From: Veillonella absiana
GTDB taxonomy: Bacteria > Bacillota > Negativicutes > Veillonellales > Veillonellaceae
Reading direction: 5' to 3' (one strand)
DNA: 64,000 nt
Assembly (NCBI RefSeq): GCF_032970905.1
Contig: NZ_JAWJZA010000009.1
Under the pieces are notes generated by a model. It ran no database searches and was not told the DNA's origin. It saw nothing but the letters and a program-made list of their open reading frames with translations. The translations under genes were made by a program, and so were the position numbers. Shown here one piece after another: positions 18,285 through 27,803 of the stretch (position 1 is the stretch's first letter; every line of letters starts with the position of its first letter).

Positions 18285-19832
18285 ATGAGCAAATGGACAG
18301 TGTTGTTTAAACAAGATTTACCGACATTTTTTGATGCGGCCGACAAATTCTACAAACAAGAAATGAAACCGAATGATTACAAAGCGATTTCTGGTGGTTT
18401 TGGTAATTATGGTGAAAGAGGCGCCAAAAGCACAATGATTCGTTGCCGTTTCAGCGGTGGTGTAATTAATAAAAATCAATTACTAGCATTTCGTGAGGTT
18501 ATTAAAACATACCATGTACCAATGGTACATTTCACAACATGCCAATGCCTTCAGTTACATCACATTACAGGTGATATTATTGAACCGTTGATGAATGAGC
18601 TATATGACAATAATATTTTGACTCGTGGTGCTGGTTCAGATAATCCACGTAACATTACATCATCAGGCCTCATCGGTATTGAAAAGGACGAATACTTTGA
18701 TGTAACAGGCTATATGAATGCCGTGAGTGAATATTTATTGGGGACAATTGGCACAGTTAAATATCCACGTAAAATGAAAGTATCCTTCTCTAGTTCTAAT
18801 GATGGTTCTGGACACACTCGAATTCGTGATTTGGGTTATTTAGCTAATACAGATGGTACATTTGATGTATATACGGCGGGTGGTCTTGGACCAAATCCTA
18901 AAATTGGGGTGAAAGTAGCGGATCACATTGATCCAAAGGATGTACTATATTATGCAGAGGCAATGGTGCGTATTTTTACAGAACACTCTGACTATAAAAC
19001 TCGTGCCAGCAATCGATCCCGTTATTTACCAGTGAAATTAGGGCTAGAAGAATATCTTCGTATCTATAATGAATATGTTGAAGAAGCAAAGAAAAAAGAT
19101 CTTGATGTGATTAATCCTATAGGCAACATTATTGAAAAAACAGGTCCTGTAGAGATCATTAATAACTGGAGAATTAAACCACAAAAACAACCGGGTTTAT
19201 ATTATGTAGAATATCATCCAATTGGAGGTACCCCTACTCCAGAAGAATTTATTGAATTGGTAGATCTAGTTGAACCATTTGAAGGTGTAGAACTTCGTCT
19301 GGCTGCAGAAGAAACAGCATATATTGCCAATTTAACAGCGGAAGAAGCTAAAACAGTTGCCGCCTTTGTGGATAATCGCTCTGCTCAAACTACATTTGAA
19401 AAATCTGTATCTTGTGTAGGTGCCACTGTGTGCCAAATTGGTGTACGTGATTCCCATGGTCTATTAGAAGCTATTTTAGCAGCTGCAAAACCACATCACT
19501 TTGAAGAAGGCGTATTGCCTCGTCTATATATCTCTGGTTGCCATAACTCTTGCGGTACCCATGAAACCGCTAGTATTGGGTTCCAAGGCGCCGCTAAATT
19601 AGTGGACAAGAAACCGGTAGATGCGTTTGCATTATTTGTTGGCGGTAATGAAGCCTTTGGTTCTGAAAAACTAGGTGAACAAGTGGCAGTTATTGAAACA
19701 CGATTTATACCTGAGTTCATCGTTGAATTAGGTACTACCGTTCGTAATGCTAATACAACATTTGATGATTGGATTCAAGGAAACCAAGACGTATTTAATG
19801 CATTAGTGAAACAATACGATGAAAAAATATAA
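18285..19832 (+). CDS. Ferredoxin-type sulfite (nitrite/sulfite) reductase
   Basis: Siroheme and [4Fe-4S] enzyme reducing sulfite to sulfide in six electron steps; last gene of the sulfate operon. Cluster ligands are visible as CVGATVC and GCHNSCG (C-x5-C ... C-x3-C). The N-terminal ferrodoxin-like half includes VHFTTCQCLQLHHI and the substrate-site region SFSSSNDGSGHTRIRDLGYL. 515 aa, as for one-subunit assimilatory enzymes. The start follows AAGGAGG. Nitrite as substrate cannot be excluded by sequence, but the operon argues for sulfite. Confidence 0.9.
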   Translation: MSKWTVLFKQDLPTFFDAADKFYKQEMKPNDYKAISGGFGNYGERGAKSTMIRCRFSGGVINKNQLLAFREVIKTYHVPMVHFTTCQCLQLHHITGDIIEPLMNELYDNNILTRGAGSDNPRNITSSGLIGIEKDEYFDVTGYMNAVSEYLLGTIGTVKYPRKMKVSFSSSNDGSGHTRIRDLGYLANTDGTFDVYTAGGLGPNPKIGVKVADHIDPKDVLYYAEAMVRIFTEHSDYKTRASNRSRYLPVKLGLEEYLRIYNEYVEEAKKKDLDVINPIGNIIEKTGPVEIINNWRIKPQKQPGLYYVEYHPIGGTPTPEEFIELVDLVEPFEGVELRLAAEETAYIANLTAEEAKTVAAFVDNRSAQTTFEKSVSCVGATVCQIGVRDSHGLLEAILAAAKPHHFEEGVLPRLYISGCHNSCGTHETASIGFQGAAKLVDKKPVDAFALFVGGNEAFGSEKLGEQVAVIETRFIPEFIVELGTTVRNANTTFDDWIQGNQDVFNALVKQYDEKI

Positions 19833-19889
19833 TACATAGACAACAAAAAGCCCCGAACGCGTGTTCGGGGCTTTTTGTTGTCTATGTAT
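19832..19889. terminator. Bidirectional terminator with a 27-bp perfect stem
   Basis: Arms 19832-19858 and 19863-19889 are perfectly complementary (core AAAAAGCCCCGAAC / GTTCGGGGCTTTTT), with a 4-nt loop. It lies between the convergent sulfite reductase and flavodiiron genes and would stop both transcripts. Confidence 0.93.
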
Positions 19890-19903
19890 CAGTGATTACT
19901 GAA

Positions 19904-21142
19904 TTATAATTTAGCGTGGAAGATAACAGTTTCATCTAAGGATGCTTTGATGTCATCAGCTAATTTTTCGATCAATGGAAGATCTTCTTCTTTCAAAGAG
20001 GATTTAATATCCAAAGGTTCACCAACGATTTCCATGTTTTTGAAATCTTCTGTGAAGTGAGCCACCATGGATTTCATAGCAGCGGACGCCCAGGAGTGGT
20101 TACCGATAATGGATACTTTGTGGTTTTGGAAGTTCAAAGCTTTCAACTCGTGGATGAAGTTTTCCATCGTTAAGTACAAGTTCAAGTTGTAAGTAGGAGC
20201 TAGGCAAACCATATGAGTGTATTTCCAAGCATCAGAGATGATGTAGGAAGGGTTAGTTTTGGATACATCGTAGATTTTGATGTCCTCAACACCACGAAAG
20301 GACAATTGTTTTGCCACTTGTTGTGCGATGTCGCGAGTGTTACCGTACATGGAACCGAAGGCGATAACAACACCTTTTTTCTCAGCTGTGTAAGAGCTCC
20401 AATGTAAGTATTTATGAAAAATGTATTCGATAGTTTCAGGTGTACGCCAGATTGGACCATGCAATGGAGCAATGTTTTTGATTTCCAAAGCGCCCAATTT
20501 ACGGATTGCATTTTGTACTTGAGGACCGTATTTACCAACGATGTTAGTGTAGTAACGACGAGTTTCCTCTTCGAATGTCAAACGGAAATCCGCTTGGTCA
20601 GCAAAGATGTTACCGTTGATTGTGCCGAATGTACCGAACGCATCAGCGGAGAACAATGTGCCTGTTGTTTGTTCAAATGTAGCTGTAACCTCTGGCCAGT
20701 GAACCATTGGCATAGTGTAGGACACTAATTTGTGTTTACCAAGGTCGATAGTGTCGCCTTCTTTTACTTGATGGTAATTGTCAGGTTTTGGAGTGCGGTA
20801 GAATTGTTCAAACATGCGGAATGTTGTAGCGTTACCAACCATTTTTACATTAGGGTAACGTTCGATAGTTTCCAACAATGTTTGGCAATGGTCAGGTTCC
20901 ATGTGATTGACAACGATGTAATCAAGATCACGACCATTTAACAAATGCACTAGATTGTCAAAATATTCTTCACGAATCTCAGCATCAACACTGTCTACAA
21001 CGCAAGTTTTTTCATCATCGATGAAATAGGAGTTGTAGCTAACACCATTTGGGATAGGGAATAAATTTTCAAAACGTTCAGTAGTCCAATCATTGCTACC
21101 AATCCAATAAATGTTTTCAGTAATCTTTTGTGCGCAATGCAT
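19904..21142 (-). CDS. Flavodiiron protein (A-type flavoprotein)
   Basis: Cytosolic O2 and/or NO reductase used by anaerobes for detoxification. The N-terminal metallo-beta-lactamase-like domain holds diiron ligands in HMEPDH (residues 80-85), with further ligands in MVHWPE, FSADAFGTFG and LHGPIW. The C-terminal flavodoxin domain begins at about 260 (VVIAFGSMYGNTRDIAQQVA) and binds FMN. 412 aa is typical of a two-domain enzyme without a rubredoxin tail. AAAGGAAT precedes the ATG. The 570-bp upstream region suggests its own regulation. Confidence 0.93.
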   Translation of the reverse strand: MHCAQKITENIYWIGSNDWTTERFENLFPIPNGVSYNSYFIDDEKTCVVDSVDAEIREEYFDNLVHLLNGRDLDYIVVNHMEPDHCQTLLETIERYPNVKMVGNATTFRMFEQFYRTPKPDNYHQVKEGDTIDLGKHKLVSYTMPMVHWPEVTATFEQTTGTLFSADAFGTFGTINGNIFADQADFRLTFEEETRRYYTNIVGKYGPQVQNAIRKLGALEIKNIAPLHGPIWRTPETIEYIFHKYLHWSSYTAEKKGVVIAFGSMYGNTRDIAQQVAKQLSFRGVEDIKIYDVSKTNPSYIISDAWKYTHMVCLAPTYNLNLYLTMENFIHELKALNFQNHKVSIIGNHSWASAAMKSMVAHFTEDFKNMEIVGEPLDIKSSLKEEDLPLIEKLADDIKASLDETVIFHAKL

Positions 21143-21559
21143 AGAGAATTCCTTTCTAAATAAACTTATATCTCATGACTGTCTACCCATGGTGAAAGTC
21201 CAGTAAATGAATCGATTTCAACCCAGGTAGCGTATAGAACTAGTTTAGCCAACGTGAAACATGTCACAAATTGGGATATTATAATAATACTAATATTTAG
21301 GCCAATAAGCAATATTTATTTTTAAATAACTAACTGTAAAAAATGAAAATATAAATCACCTGAAAAATACAGATGCGGTATGAAACACTATGCACTCCGA
21401 TGTCCGGAGGACGAGGCATGCTAATCCATCGCCTGTGCTAAACACAACCGGAGGTACTACGCCGTTCTCCACACTACATATCCCAAGCAGAAGCGCAAGT
21501 ACTAACCAGCACATCTACCAAGTAGAAGCGTTGTAAACTACATTATCTTTTTTAGGTGA
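21143..21559. other. Long gene-free region, candidate structured RNA
   Basis: No credible ORF. The segment of about 21365-21545 is clearly more GC-rich than its AT-rich flanks. It contains two direct CCGGAGG words (about 21404 and 21450), GCCTGTGC, and short self-complementary parts, which looks like a structured RNA. On the minus strand a TTGAAA/TAATGT pair with an 18-nt spacer (about 21546-21575) could drive it. I could not match it to a known riboswitch or 6S RNA. Confidence 0.35.
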
Positions 21560-21640
21560 GGGATTTCAAAAAATCTTTACAGCTACCTTAGAATGCCAAT
21601 CTTTACATCCTTCACAGCTTATGTAGAAAGAAAATCCTAG
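21560..21640 (+). pseudogene. Inverted remnant of a purL 3' end
   Basis: It reads GISKNLYSYLRMPIFTSFTA on the plus strand, compared with GISKNIPGQLEMPIFTSGVK at the end of the neighbouring minus-strand purL. Two identical DNA blocks (GGGATTTCAAAAAAT and ATGCCAATCTTTACATC) keep the same spacing as in purL. Only the tail is present, ended by a TAG at 21638. It is an inverted duplication of the purL terminus. Confidence 0.75.
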
Positions 21641-21713
21641 GAGGATACTTGTGCAGGCGACTTTACGCGGATGCGTTCGGAGCCCAGCAAGTGTCCTCCT
21701 AGGATTTCTTTTT
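21627..21713. terminator. Long hairpin at the purL 3' end
   Basis: Arms with AAATCCTAGGAGGATACTTG (from about 21632) and CAAGTGTCCTCCTAGGATTT (from 21688) are separated by a 35-nt loop region. In the minus direction the distal arm is A-rich to T-rich in RNA, compatible with termination of purL. It overlaps the purL stop codon. Confidence 0.7.
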
Positions 21714-24700
21714 ATTTAAAATACTTAACGCCAGATGTAAAGATTGGCATTTCTAATTGGCCTGGGATATTTTTTGAAATCCCGTAACCGACGCGTTCGG
21801 AATGCGCCATTTTACCAAATACTCTGCCATCAGGGCTGAAGATACCTTCAATAGCCGCCACAGATTGGTTAGGGTTAAAACGAGAGTCCATGCTTGCAAT
21901 GCCGTTAAAATCAACGTATTGTGTAGCAATTTGGCCAGTTTTGTTGAATTCCAATACTTGGGCAGGGCTAGCAATGAATCGGCCTTCACCGTGGGAAATT
22001 GGTACTGTATAGATTTCGCCAGCTTTCATATCGCTCATCCAAGGGGATTTCGTAGAAATCACCTTCGTATGAACCATGCCAGACAAATGGCGACCAATAC
22101 GGTTGTACGTCAAGGTAGGATGTGCCTCAGTTAATGGTTCGATATGACCGCCAGGCAATAGACCAAGTTTGATCAATGCTTGGAAGCCATTACAGATACC
22201 AAGAACAAGACCATCGCGCTTGTACAATAGGTTCTCCAAACCTTCTGCAAGGTATGGATTGCGGAATAGGGTGGCAGTGAATTTACCGGAACCATCTGGT
22301 TCGTCACCAGCACTGAAACCACCTGGGAACATCAAGATTTGGGATTGTTCTAATTTTTCCTTGATGACTTGGATGGAGTCCTCTAATTGAGGCACTGTTT
22401 GGTTGCGGATGATAACGATATCTGCCTCTGCGCCAGCGCGTTCAAAGGCACGAGCAGAGTCGAATTCACAGTTTGTGCCAGGGAATACAGGAATCAATAC
22501 TTTAGGTTTCGCAGAAATTGTTGCAGTACCCTTAGGTGCGTGTTGATCGTGGATGTATGCCACTGCTTCGCCAGTACCGTTCGCATCGCGTAATGGGAAA
22601 ATGGATTCCAATGGTGCTTCGTACGCAGCCTGTGCTTCGTCGAGTGTTACTACATTGTCTTTCCATTCGATAGTTGGTGTTGCTGTTGTCACGCCGATAA
22701 CGCGTACACCAGGTATTTCCAATAAATGGTTAACTGCTGTTACGTCTACTTCGATGATGAAAGCACCCAATGCAGGTTGGAACAATGATGCTTCTGCATA
22801 TTGGTCGAATTTCACACCAATGCGGTTGCCAAGAGCCATTTTAGTAATAGCTTCTGGAATACCACCAGCTTCTACAACGTAGGCACTGTATACGCGACCA
22901 TTATCGATTTCACGTTGTACGATGTCGCAGTTTTCTTTGAATCGATTCCAATCAGGCGTATCTTCGTATGTACGAGGTACATCGAGGAATACGAGGCGAT
23001 GATCTGCGCCTTTCAAATCAGGGGATACTACGCGGTCTACAGGTGCTGTAGCGACTGCGAAGGATACGAGGGTAGGAGGGACGGTGAGGTCCATGAATGT
23101 ACCACTCATGGAATCTTTACCGCCAATAGCGCCGATACCTAATTCTTTTTGAGCTTTGTATGCCCCAAGAAGGGCACTCACTGGTTTACCCCAAGATTCT
23201 TTGCTATTTAAACGTTCAAAGTATTCTTGCAATGTGAGGTACATATCTTCACGATGACCGCCCATTGCTACGCCTTTGGCTACGGATAACAATACAGCAT
23301 ATTGTGCGCCATGGTATGGGCTCCAAACCGCAAGGTCAGGATTGAAACCATGTGTCATGATGCTCGTTGTTGTAGTTTCTCCATGAAGAACCGGTAATTT
23401 TGCTACCATACCTTGGGTAGGTGTTTTTTGATATTTACCGCCGAATGGCATGAGAACAGTGCCAGCACCTACAGTGCTGTCAAAACGCTCGGACAAACCT
23501 TGTTGGGATGCTGTTTGCAATGTGGAAATGCCTTCGATCCATTGGTCATGGAAATTGCTTACTTTTCCGCTGTAACCAGAAAAATAGGATTTACCTTCCG
23601 GTGCCAATACATGGGCTTCTTGGTATTGGCTTGCGCCATTTGTATTCAAGAAATCACGGCTAATATCTACGACAGCAGTGCCTTGCCATGTCATAACGAG
23701 ACGGTTTGTGTCTGTAACGTTTGCCACTACAGTGATTTGGATGTTTTCTTCGTCACAGTATTTTGTGAAAGCTTCCAAATCTTTTGGCTCAATGACACAA
23801 GCCATACGTTCTTGGGATTCAGAAATGGCCAGTTCTGTACCATCAAGGCCTTCATATTTTTTAGGTACTTTATCGAGGTTGATGTTGAGACCATCTGTTA
23901 ATTCGCCGATGGCAACGGATACACCGCCTGCACCAAAGTCATTACAACGTTTAATAAGGGTAGTCACTTCTGGGCGACGGAATAAACGTTGGATTTTGCG
24001 TTCTGTTAATGGATTACCTTTTTGAACCTCTGCACCGCAAGTTTCCAAGGATTCAAGGGTATGTTCTTTGGAGGAACCAGTAGCACCACCACAGCCATCA
24101 CGACCAGTTTTACCACCTAATAATACAACGATATCGCCAGGTGTTGGTACTTCGCGACGTACCGCACTACGAGGAGCAGCGCCTACAACGGCACCGATTT
24201 CCATACGTTTTGCCACATAGCCATTGTGATAGTATTCTTTAACTTCACCAGTGGCAAGACCGATTTGGTTACCATAGGAAGAATAACCACGCGCAGCACC
24301 TTGGGTGATTTGTTTTTGAGGCAATTTGCCTTCTAATGTTTCAGAGATAGGTGTGCGAGGATCACCTGAACCAGTGACACGCATTGCTTGGTATACATAG
24401 GAACGACCGCTCAATGGGTCACGGATACAACCGCCAAGACAAGTAGCGGCACCACCGAATGGTTCAATTTCAGTTGGATGGTTGTGAGTTTCGTTTTTGA
24501 ACAATAACAACCATTCTTCTTCTTTGCCATCTACGTCTACAGGGATGATGATAGTACATGCGTTGATTTCATCAGATTCATCAAGATTTTTGAGACCCCC
24601 AGCGTGACGTAATTCTTTCACAGCAAGAGTCGCCATATCCATCATGGTGCGAGCTTTCACTTTAGTGGTGTATAGCAGGTTGCGGCCTGCAGTATATTCT

Positions 24701-25455
24701 TCAAGGGCTTGTTTTACAGGCGCCGTGAAGCGACTTTCATCAATAGTGATGTCCGTTAATTCAGTCATGAATGTTGTATGACGGCAGTGGTCGGACCAAT
24801 AGGTGTCGAACAAACGGATTTCAGTGATGCTTGGATCGCGTTGTTCCACGTTTTTATATTGTTCCTGAATGAGTTTCAAATCTGCTAATGTCATAGCTAG
24901 ACCGAGTTCCTTGAGAAAATTAGTCAATTGAGCCTCAGTGTAATCGCGGAAACCGCCCATGATTTGCACAGGCGCAGGATTCTCTAATGTTAATTGCAAG
25001 GATGCTGGCATGTCGAGGGATGCTACGCGAGATTCCACAGGGTTGATGTAATATTTTTCGATAGTTTTTTTTTGTTCTGCTGTAAAACTACCTTCAATAA
25101 CGAAAATACGTGCTGTGCGAACCGTATAACCAGTGTCGAGCGTTAGCATGGACAAACATTGTTCGGCACTGTCAGAGCGTTGATCGTATTGGCCTGGGAC
25201 GAATTCGCTAGCTAATACATAGGCCCCAGCTGTGTCAGGCAATTCAGTGAACACTTCATCAACTGGTGGTTCAGAGAAAATTAAGTGCTTTGCTTTCTCG
25301 AATTGATCTTGAGGAAGACCTTCGATATCATAACGTTCATAAATTGTTACCTTAGTGGCAGGTAACAATAATTCTTTTGTAATGGTGTCTAACATGCGAG
25401 TTGCTTCTTGACCAAATGCTTCTCGTTTACGTACATACAAACGGTAGATGGACAT
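21712..25455 (-). CDS. purL: Phosphoribosylformylglycinamidine synthase (single-chain)
   Basis: Converts FGAR plus glutamine and ATP to FGAM in purine synthesis. 1247 aa, the fused PurL/PurQ form. It has an N-terminal PurS-like domain, two AIRS-type ATP-binding halves (LLFKNETHNHPTEIEPFGGA at about 325; GGKDSMSGTFMDL at about 790), and a C-terminal class I glutamine amidotransferase with VLIPVFPGTNCEFDSARAF, the nucleophile in LGICNGFQ and a final HGEGRF His. GGAGG precedes the ATG. It is apart from the other pur genes and divergent from a LysR regulator. Confidence 0.95.
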   Translation of the reverse strand: MSIYRLYVRKREAFGQEATRMLDTITKELLLPATKVTIYERYDIEGLPQDQFEKAKHLIFSEPPVDEVFTELPDTAGAYVLASEFVPGQYDQRSDSAEQCLSMLTLDTGYTVRTARIFVIEGSFTAEQKKTIEKYYINPVESRVASLDMPASLQLTLENPAPVQIMGGFRDYTEAQLTNFLKELGLAMTLADLKLIQEQYKNVEQRDPSITEIRLFDTYWSDHCRHTTFMTELTDITIDESRFTAPVKQALEEYTAGRNLLYTTKVKARTMMDMATLAVKELRHAGGLKNLDESDEINACTIIIPVDVDGKEEEWLLLFKNETHNHPTEIEPFGGAATCLGGCIRDPLSGRSYVYQAMRVTGSGDPRTPISETLEGKLPQKQITQGAARGYSSYGNQIGLATGEVKEYYHNGYVAKRMEIGAVVGAAPRSAVRREVPTPGDIVVLLGGKTGRDGCGGATGSSKEHTLESLETCGAEVQKGNPLTERKIQRLFRRPEVTTLIKRCNDFGAGGVSVAIGELTDGLNINLDKVPKKYEGLDGTELAISESQERMACVIEPKDLEAFTKYCDEENIQITVVANVTDTNRLVMTWQGTAVVDISRDFLNTNGASQYQEAHVLAPEGKSYFSGYSGKVSNFHDQWIEGISTLQTASQQGLSERFDSTVGAGTVLMPFGGKYQKTPTQGMVAKLPVLHGETTTTSIMTHGFNPDLAVWSPYHGAQYAVLLSVAKGVAMGGHREDMYLTLQEYFERLNSKESWGKPVSALLGAYKAQKELGIGAIGGKDSMSGTFMDLTVPPTLVSFAVATAPVDRVVSPDLKGADHRLVFLDVPRTYEDTPDWNRFKENCDIVQREIDNGRVYSAYVVEAGGIPEAITKMALGNRIGVKFDQYAEASLFQPALGAFIIEVDVTAVNHLLEIPGVRVIGVTTATPTIEWKDNVVTLDEAQAAYEAPLESIFPLRDANGTGEAVAYIHDQHAPKGTATISAKPKVLIPVFPGTNCEFDSARAFERAGAEADIVIIRNQTVPQLEDSIQVIKEKLEQSQILMFPGGFSAGDEPDGSGKFTATLFRNPYLAEGLENLLYKRDGLVLGICNGFQALIKLGLLPGGHIEPLTEAHPTLTYNRIGRHLSGMVHTKVISTKSPWMSDMKAGEIYTVPISHGEGRFIASPAQVLEFNKTGQIATQYVDFNGIASMDSRFNPNQSVAAIEGIFSPDGRVFGKMAHSERVGYGISKNIPGQLEMPIFTSGVKYFK

Positions 25456-25774
25456 AGGGGACCTCCTAAATGTACTTATAGGTTAAATTATATAAAAGAG
25501 AATAGGTTAACTAACTGGAAAAAACACAGTGGTAGTAAATTTTAATGAGCCTATGGGTCTCTGATATATTTTGATTGACAACTTCAGTATAAACGGTCTA
25601 GACTTATAAGTAAATATAATGTTAATTATAAATACATTAATCATACTAATTATAGTTTTACAAGACTAAGTGGCAGCTGAGTACAGTGACTAGCAAATGC
25701 TCGTCATATATGATGACTTATAATTATAGTATATACTAGGCATAAAAAAATGGTAATAGTTTATGGAGGTTCGT
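25456..25774. other. Intergenic region between divergent purL and lysR
   Basis: About 320 bp, AT-rich and without a gene. It holds several TATAAT-like words on both strands (for example around 25725). I looked for the purine riboswitch core upstream of purL and did not find it. It probably carries divergent promoters and a LysR binding site. Confidence 0.4.
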
Positions 25775-26653
25775 ATGGCAATTTCAGCAGATTTGTACAG
25801 AACATTTTTTGGAGTCGGGCTGTATTTGTCCTTTTCGCGTGCTGCTAAGGAAATTGGTGTATCCCAATCGGCCATTAGTCAGAGCATTAAACAATTAGAA
25901 GCGGAGCTCAATATTCCCTTGTTCGTGAGAACGACGAAATCTGTTGCTTTCACACCAGAGGGCAAAGAATTGTTCGACACAGTAGCAAAAGCCTTTTCTA
26001 TATTGGATAATGGGGTTACACAATTGCAGGAACGTGTGGCACAGGATTTTGCAACACTTAATTTGGCAGCTACAGATACATTATGTAGACATTACTTGTT
26101 ACCCTATTTCCGTAAGTGGGAATCTCAAGTGTCTGATATTGGGTTGAATATCATCAATCGTCCGTCCCCGAGTTGTGTGGAGCTAGTACTAAATAAAGAA
26201 GCGCAATTAGCAGTGGTAAATGATTATGAAGGCTTAAAAGAAAATCCACAGCTAGAAGTAATCCCGTTGGCAACGGGGCAAGATGTGTTCGTGGGTGGAC
26301 CTAATTATAGAGGTGCAGGCTTCTTTGATCAAGGCCGTTTGCTCAATGAACCGATGCTACTTTTGCAACAAGGTACCGCAAGTCGTACATTTTTTGATGC
26401 CGTAACGCATGGCGCCTGCCGCAAACCAAGATTCGAGTTGGGCAGTATCGATGTGCTCCTCGATTTAGTGGAAATCAACATGGGGATTTCCATGCTCCCT
26501 AGCATTGTGGTAAATAAAAAAATCACCGAAGGCACTGTGGTGAAGATTGATACAGATATTCCAGTTCCCACACGTGATATTGTACTTGTACGCTCGCGTC
26601 TTGTACCACAATCTGAAGGGGCGTCTCGATTCACGGAGATTCTAAAAGGATAA
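25775..26653 (+). CDS. LysR family transcriptional regulator
   Basis: DNA-binding regulator, 292 aa from the preferred ATG at 25775 (GGAGG five bases before; an ATG at 25763 overlaps that site). The helix-turn-helix is at residues about 17-36 (SRAAKEIGVSQSAISQSIKQ) and the effector domain at about 85-290. Divergent to purL and upstream of xpt, it may control purine genes, but there is no direct evidence. Full length, unlike the two broken LysR genes in this window. Confidence 0.9.
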   Translation: MAISADLYRTFFGVGLYLSFSRAAKEIGVSQSAISQSIKQLEAELNIPLFVRTTKSVAFTPEGKELFDTVAKAFSILDNGVTQLQERVAQDFATLNLAATDTLCRHYLLPYFRKWESQVSDIGLNIINRPSPSCVELVLNKEAQLAVVNDYEGLKENPQLEVIPLATGQDVFVGGPNYRGAGFFDQGRLLNEPMLLLQQGTASRTFFDAVTHGACRKPRFELGSIDVLLDLVEINMGISMLPSIVVNKKITEGTVVKIDTDIPVPTRDIVLVRSRLVPQSEGASRFTEILKG

Positions 26654-26740
26654 AATACATATTAAAATATTTCTATGTGCAGTTGACCGTAGGATAGGCA
26701 ATACGATAAAATTTAAGGATAGAAGTATCGGAGGTTATAT

Positions 26741-27316
26741 ATGGAACTCTTAAAACAACGCATCAACGAGGAAGGTTTAGTCCTCAACAATCGCGTATTA
26801 AAAGTAGATAGCTTTTTAAATCATCAAATTGATCCTGGATTATTCCAAGCCATCGGCAAGGAAATTGCGGATCGTTACAGAGATGCAGGCATTCAACGTA
26901 TCGTTACTATCGAAGCATCTGGCATTGCGTTAGCATTGATGGCAGCCCTTGAATTGAACGTGCCATTAGTATTTGCGCGTAAGAAAAAATCCATTTTGAT
27001 GGTTGATGATGTATATCATTCTGTGGTGTATTCCTATACAAAAGAAGAAAATTACGATATTACAATCTCTAAAAAATTCTTGCCAGCAGGGGAAAAGGTC
27101 CTTATCATTGATGACTTCTTGGCGAGTGGCGAGGCAGCTATGGGCCTTGCTAAATTGGTACAAGACGCAGGTGATACAGTAGTAGGCATGGCAATTGCCA
27201 TCGAAAAATCTTTCCAACCAGGTCGTGAAAGATTAGAAAAAGCTGGGTATCGTGTAGAGTCTTTGGTTCGCATTAAAGAATTTAAAGATGATCGTTGCGT
27301 ATTTGTAGAAGATTAA
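26741..27316 (+). CDS. xpt: Xanthine phosphoribosyltransferase
   Basis: Purine salvage: xanthine plus PRPP to XMP. 191 aa. The start MELLKQRINEEGLVLNNRVL, the basic ARKKKSILMVDDVYHSVVYS segment and the PRPP loop VLIIDDFLASGEA are characteristic of Xpt. CGGAGG precedes the ATG. Followed 12 bp later by two YbjN-like genes. Confidence 0.95.
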   Translation: MELLKQRINEEGLVLNNRVLKVDSFLNHQIDPGLFQAIGKEIADRYRDAGIQRIVTIEASGIALALMAALELNVPLVFARKKKSILMVDDVYHSVVYSYTKEENYDITISKKFLPAGEKVLIIDDFLASGEAAMGLAKLVQDAGDTVVGMAIAIEKSFQPGRERLEKAGYRVESLVRIKEFKDDRCVFVED

Positions 27317-27328
27317 GAGGAATGAACT

Positions 27329-27802
27329 ATGGCGACTAAAAGCCCAAAACCACCAAAAAGCAAAGTTAAACAATTTGATGAACTAGTCGCGATTATGAAT
27401 AGTCGTGGTGATAAATGGTTCACAAAAGAAGAGTTAAATGATCAATTTCACACAACTGTGTACCATGCACATTTAGAAATGAATGATTTGAAACTACCAA
27501 TATTTGTGGTAATTGATGATACAGCATTTTCTTTCATTCGCATTGGTGTAACATTGCAAGGTGTAGAGGAACAACAAATTCCTGCAGTATTAGCACATAT
27601 AAATGGATTGAATCAACGTTTCAAAATTTCCAAATATTATATTAGTGATCAAGATCATAATGTATATATTGATATTAGTGTTCCATCCACAGAGTTTGAT
27701 TTCAATGCAGGGATTATTCCTGATTTGTTAAAAAATGTCATTGTACCTCATTTGAAAGATACACATAAAGCATTGCTAGATGTGGTTAAAGGTGGTAACT
27801 AA
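27329..27802 (+). CDS. YbjN-like hypothetical protein A
   Basis: 157 aa, cytosolic, basic N-terminus (MATKSPKPPKSKVKQ). The central fold with IFVVIDDTAFSFIRIGVTLQ and KYYISDQDHNVYIDISVPST recalls the YbjN/type III chaperone-like fold. The same pattern occurs in the next gene, so the two are paralogues. Likely co-transcribed with xpt. Function unknown. Confidence 0.7.
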   Translation: MATKSPKPPKSKVKQFDELVAIMNSRGDKWFTKEELNDQFHTTVYHAHLEMNDLKLPIFVVIDDTAFSFIRIGVTLQGVEEQQIPAVLAHINGLNQRFKISKYYISDQDHNVYIDISVPSTEFDFNAGIIPDLLKNVIVPHLKDTHKALLDVVKGGN

Positions 27803-27803
27803 T

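Noticed and set aside
21365..21545. 6S RNA, SRP RNA, RNase P or tmRNA
   Set aside because: No diagnostic motifs of these RNAs could be identified; kept only as an unknown candidate.
23413..24025. Two plus-strand ORFs over 100 aa inside purL
   Set aside because: Antisense of a well-conserved enzyme; Cys/Ser/Phe-rich composition typical of shadow frames.
25456..25774. Purine riboswitch upstream of purL (also looked before xpt and purE)
   Set aside because: The conserved core words of the purine aptamer were not found in these regions.
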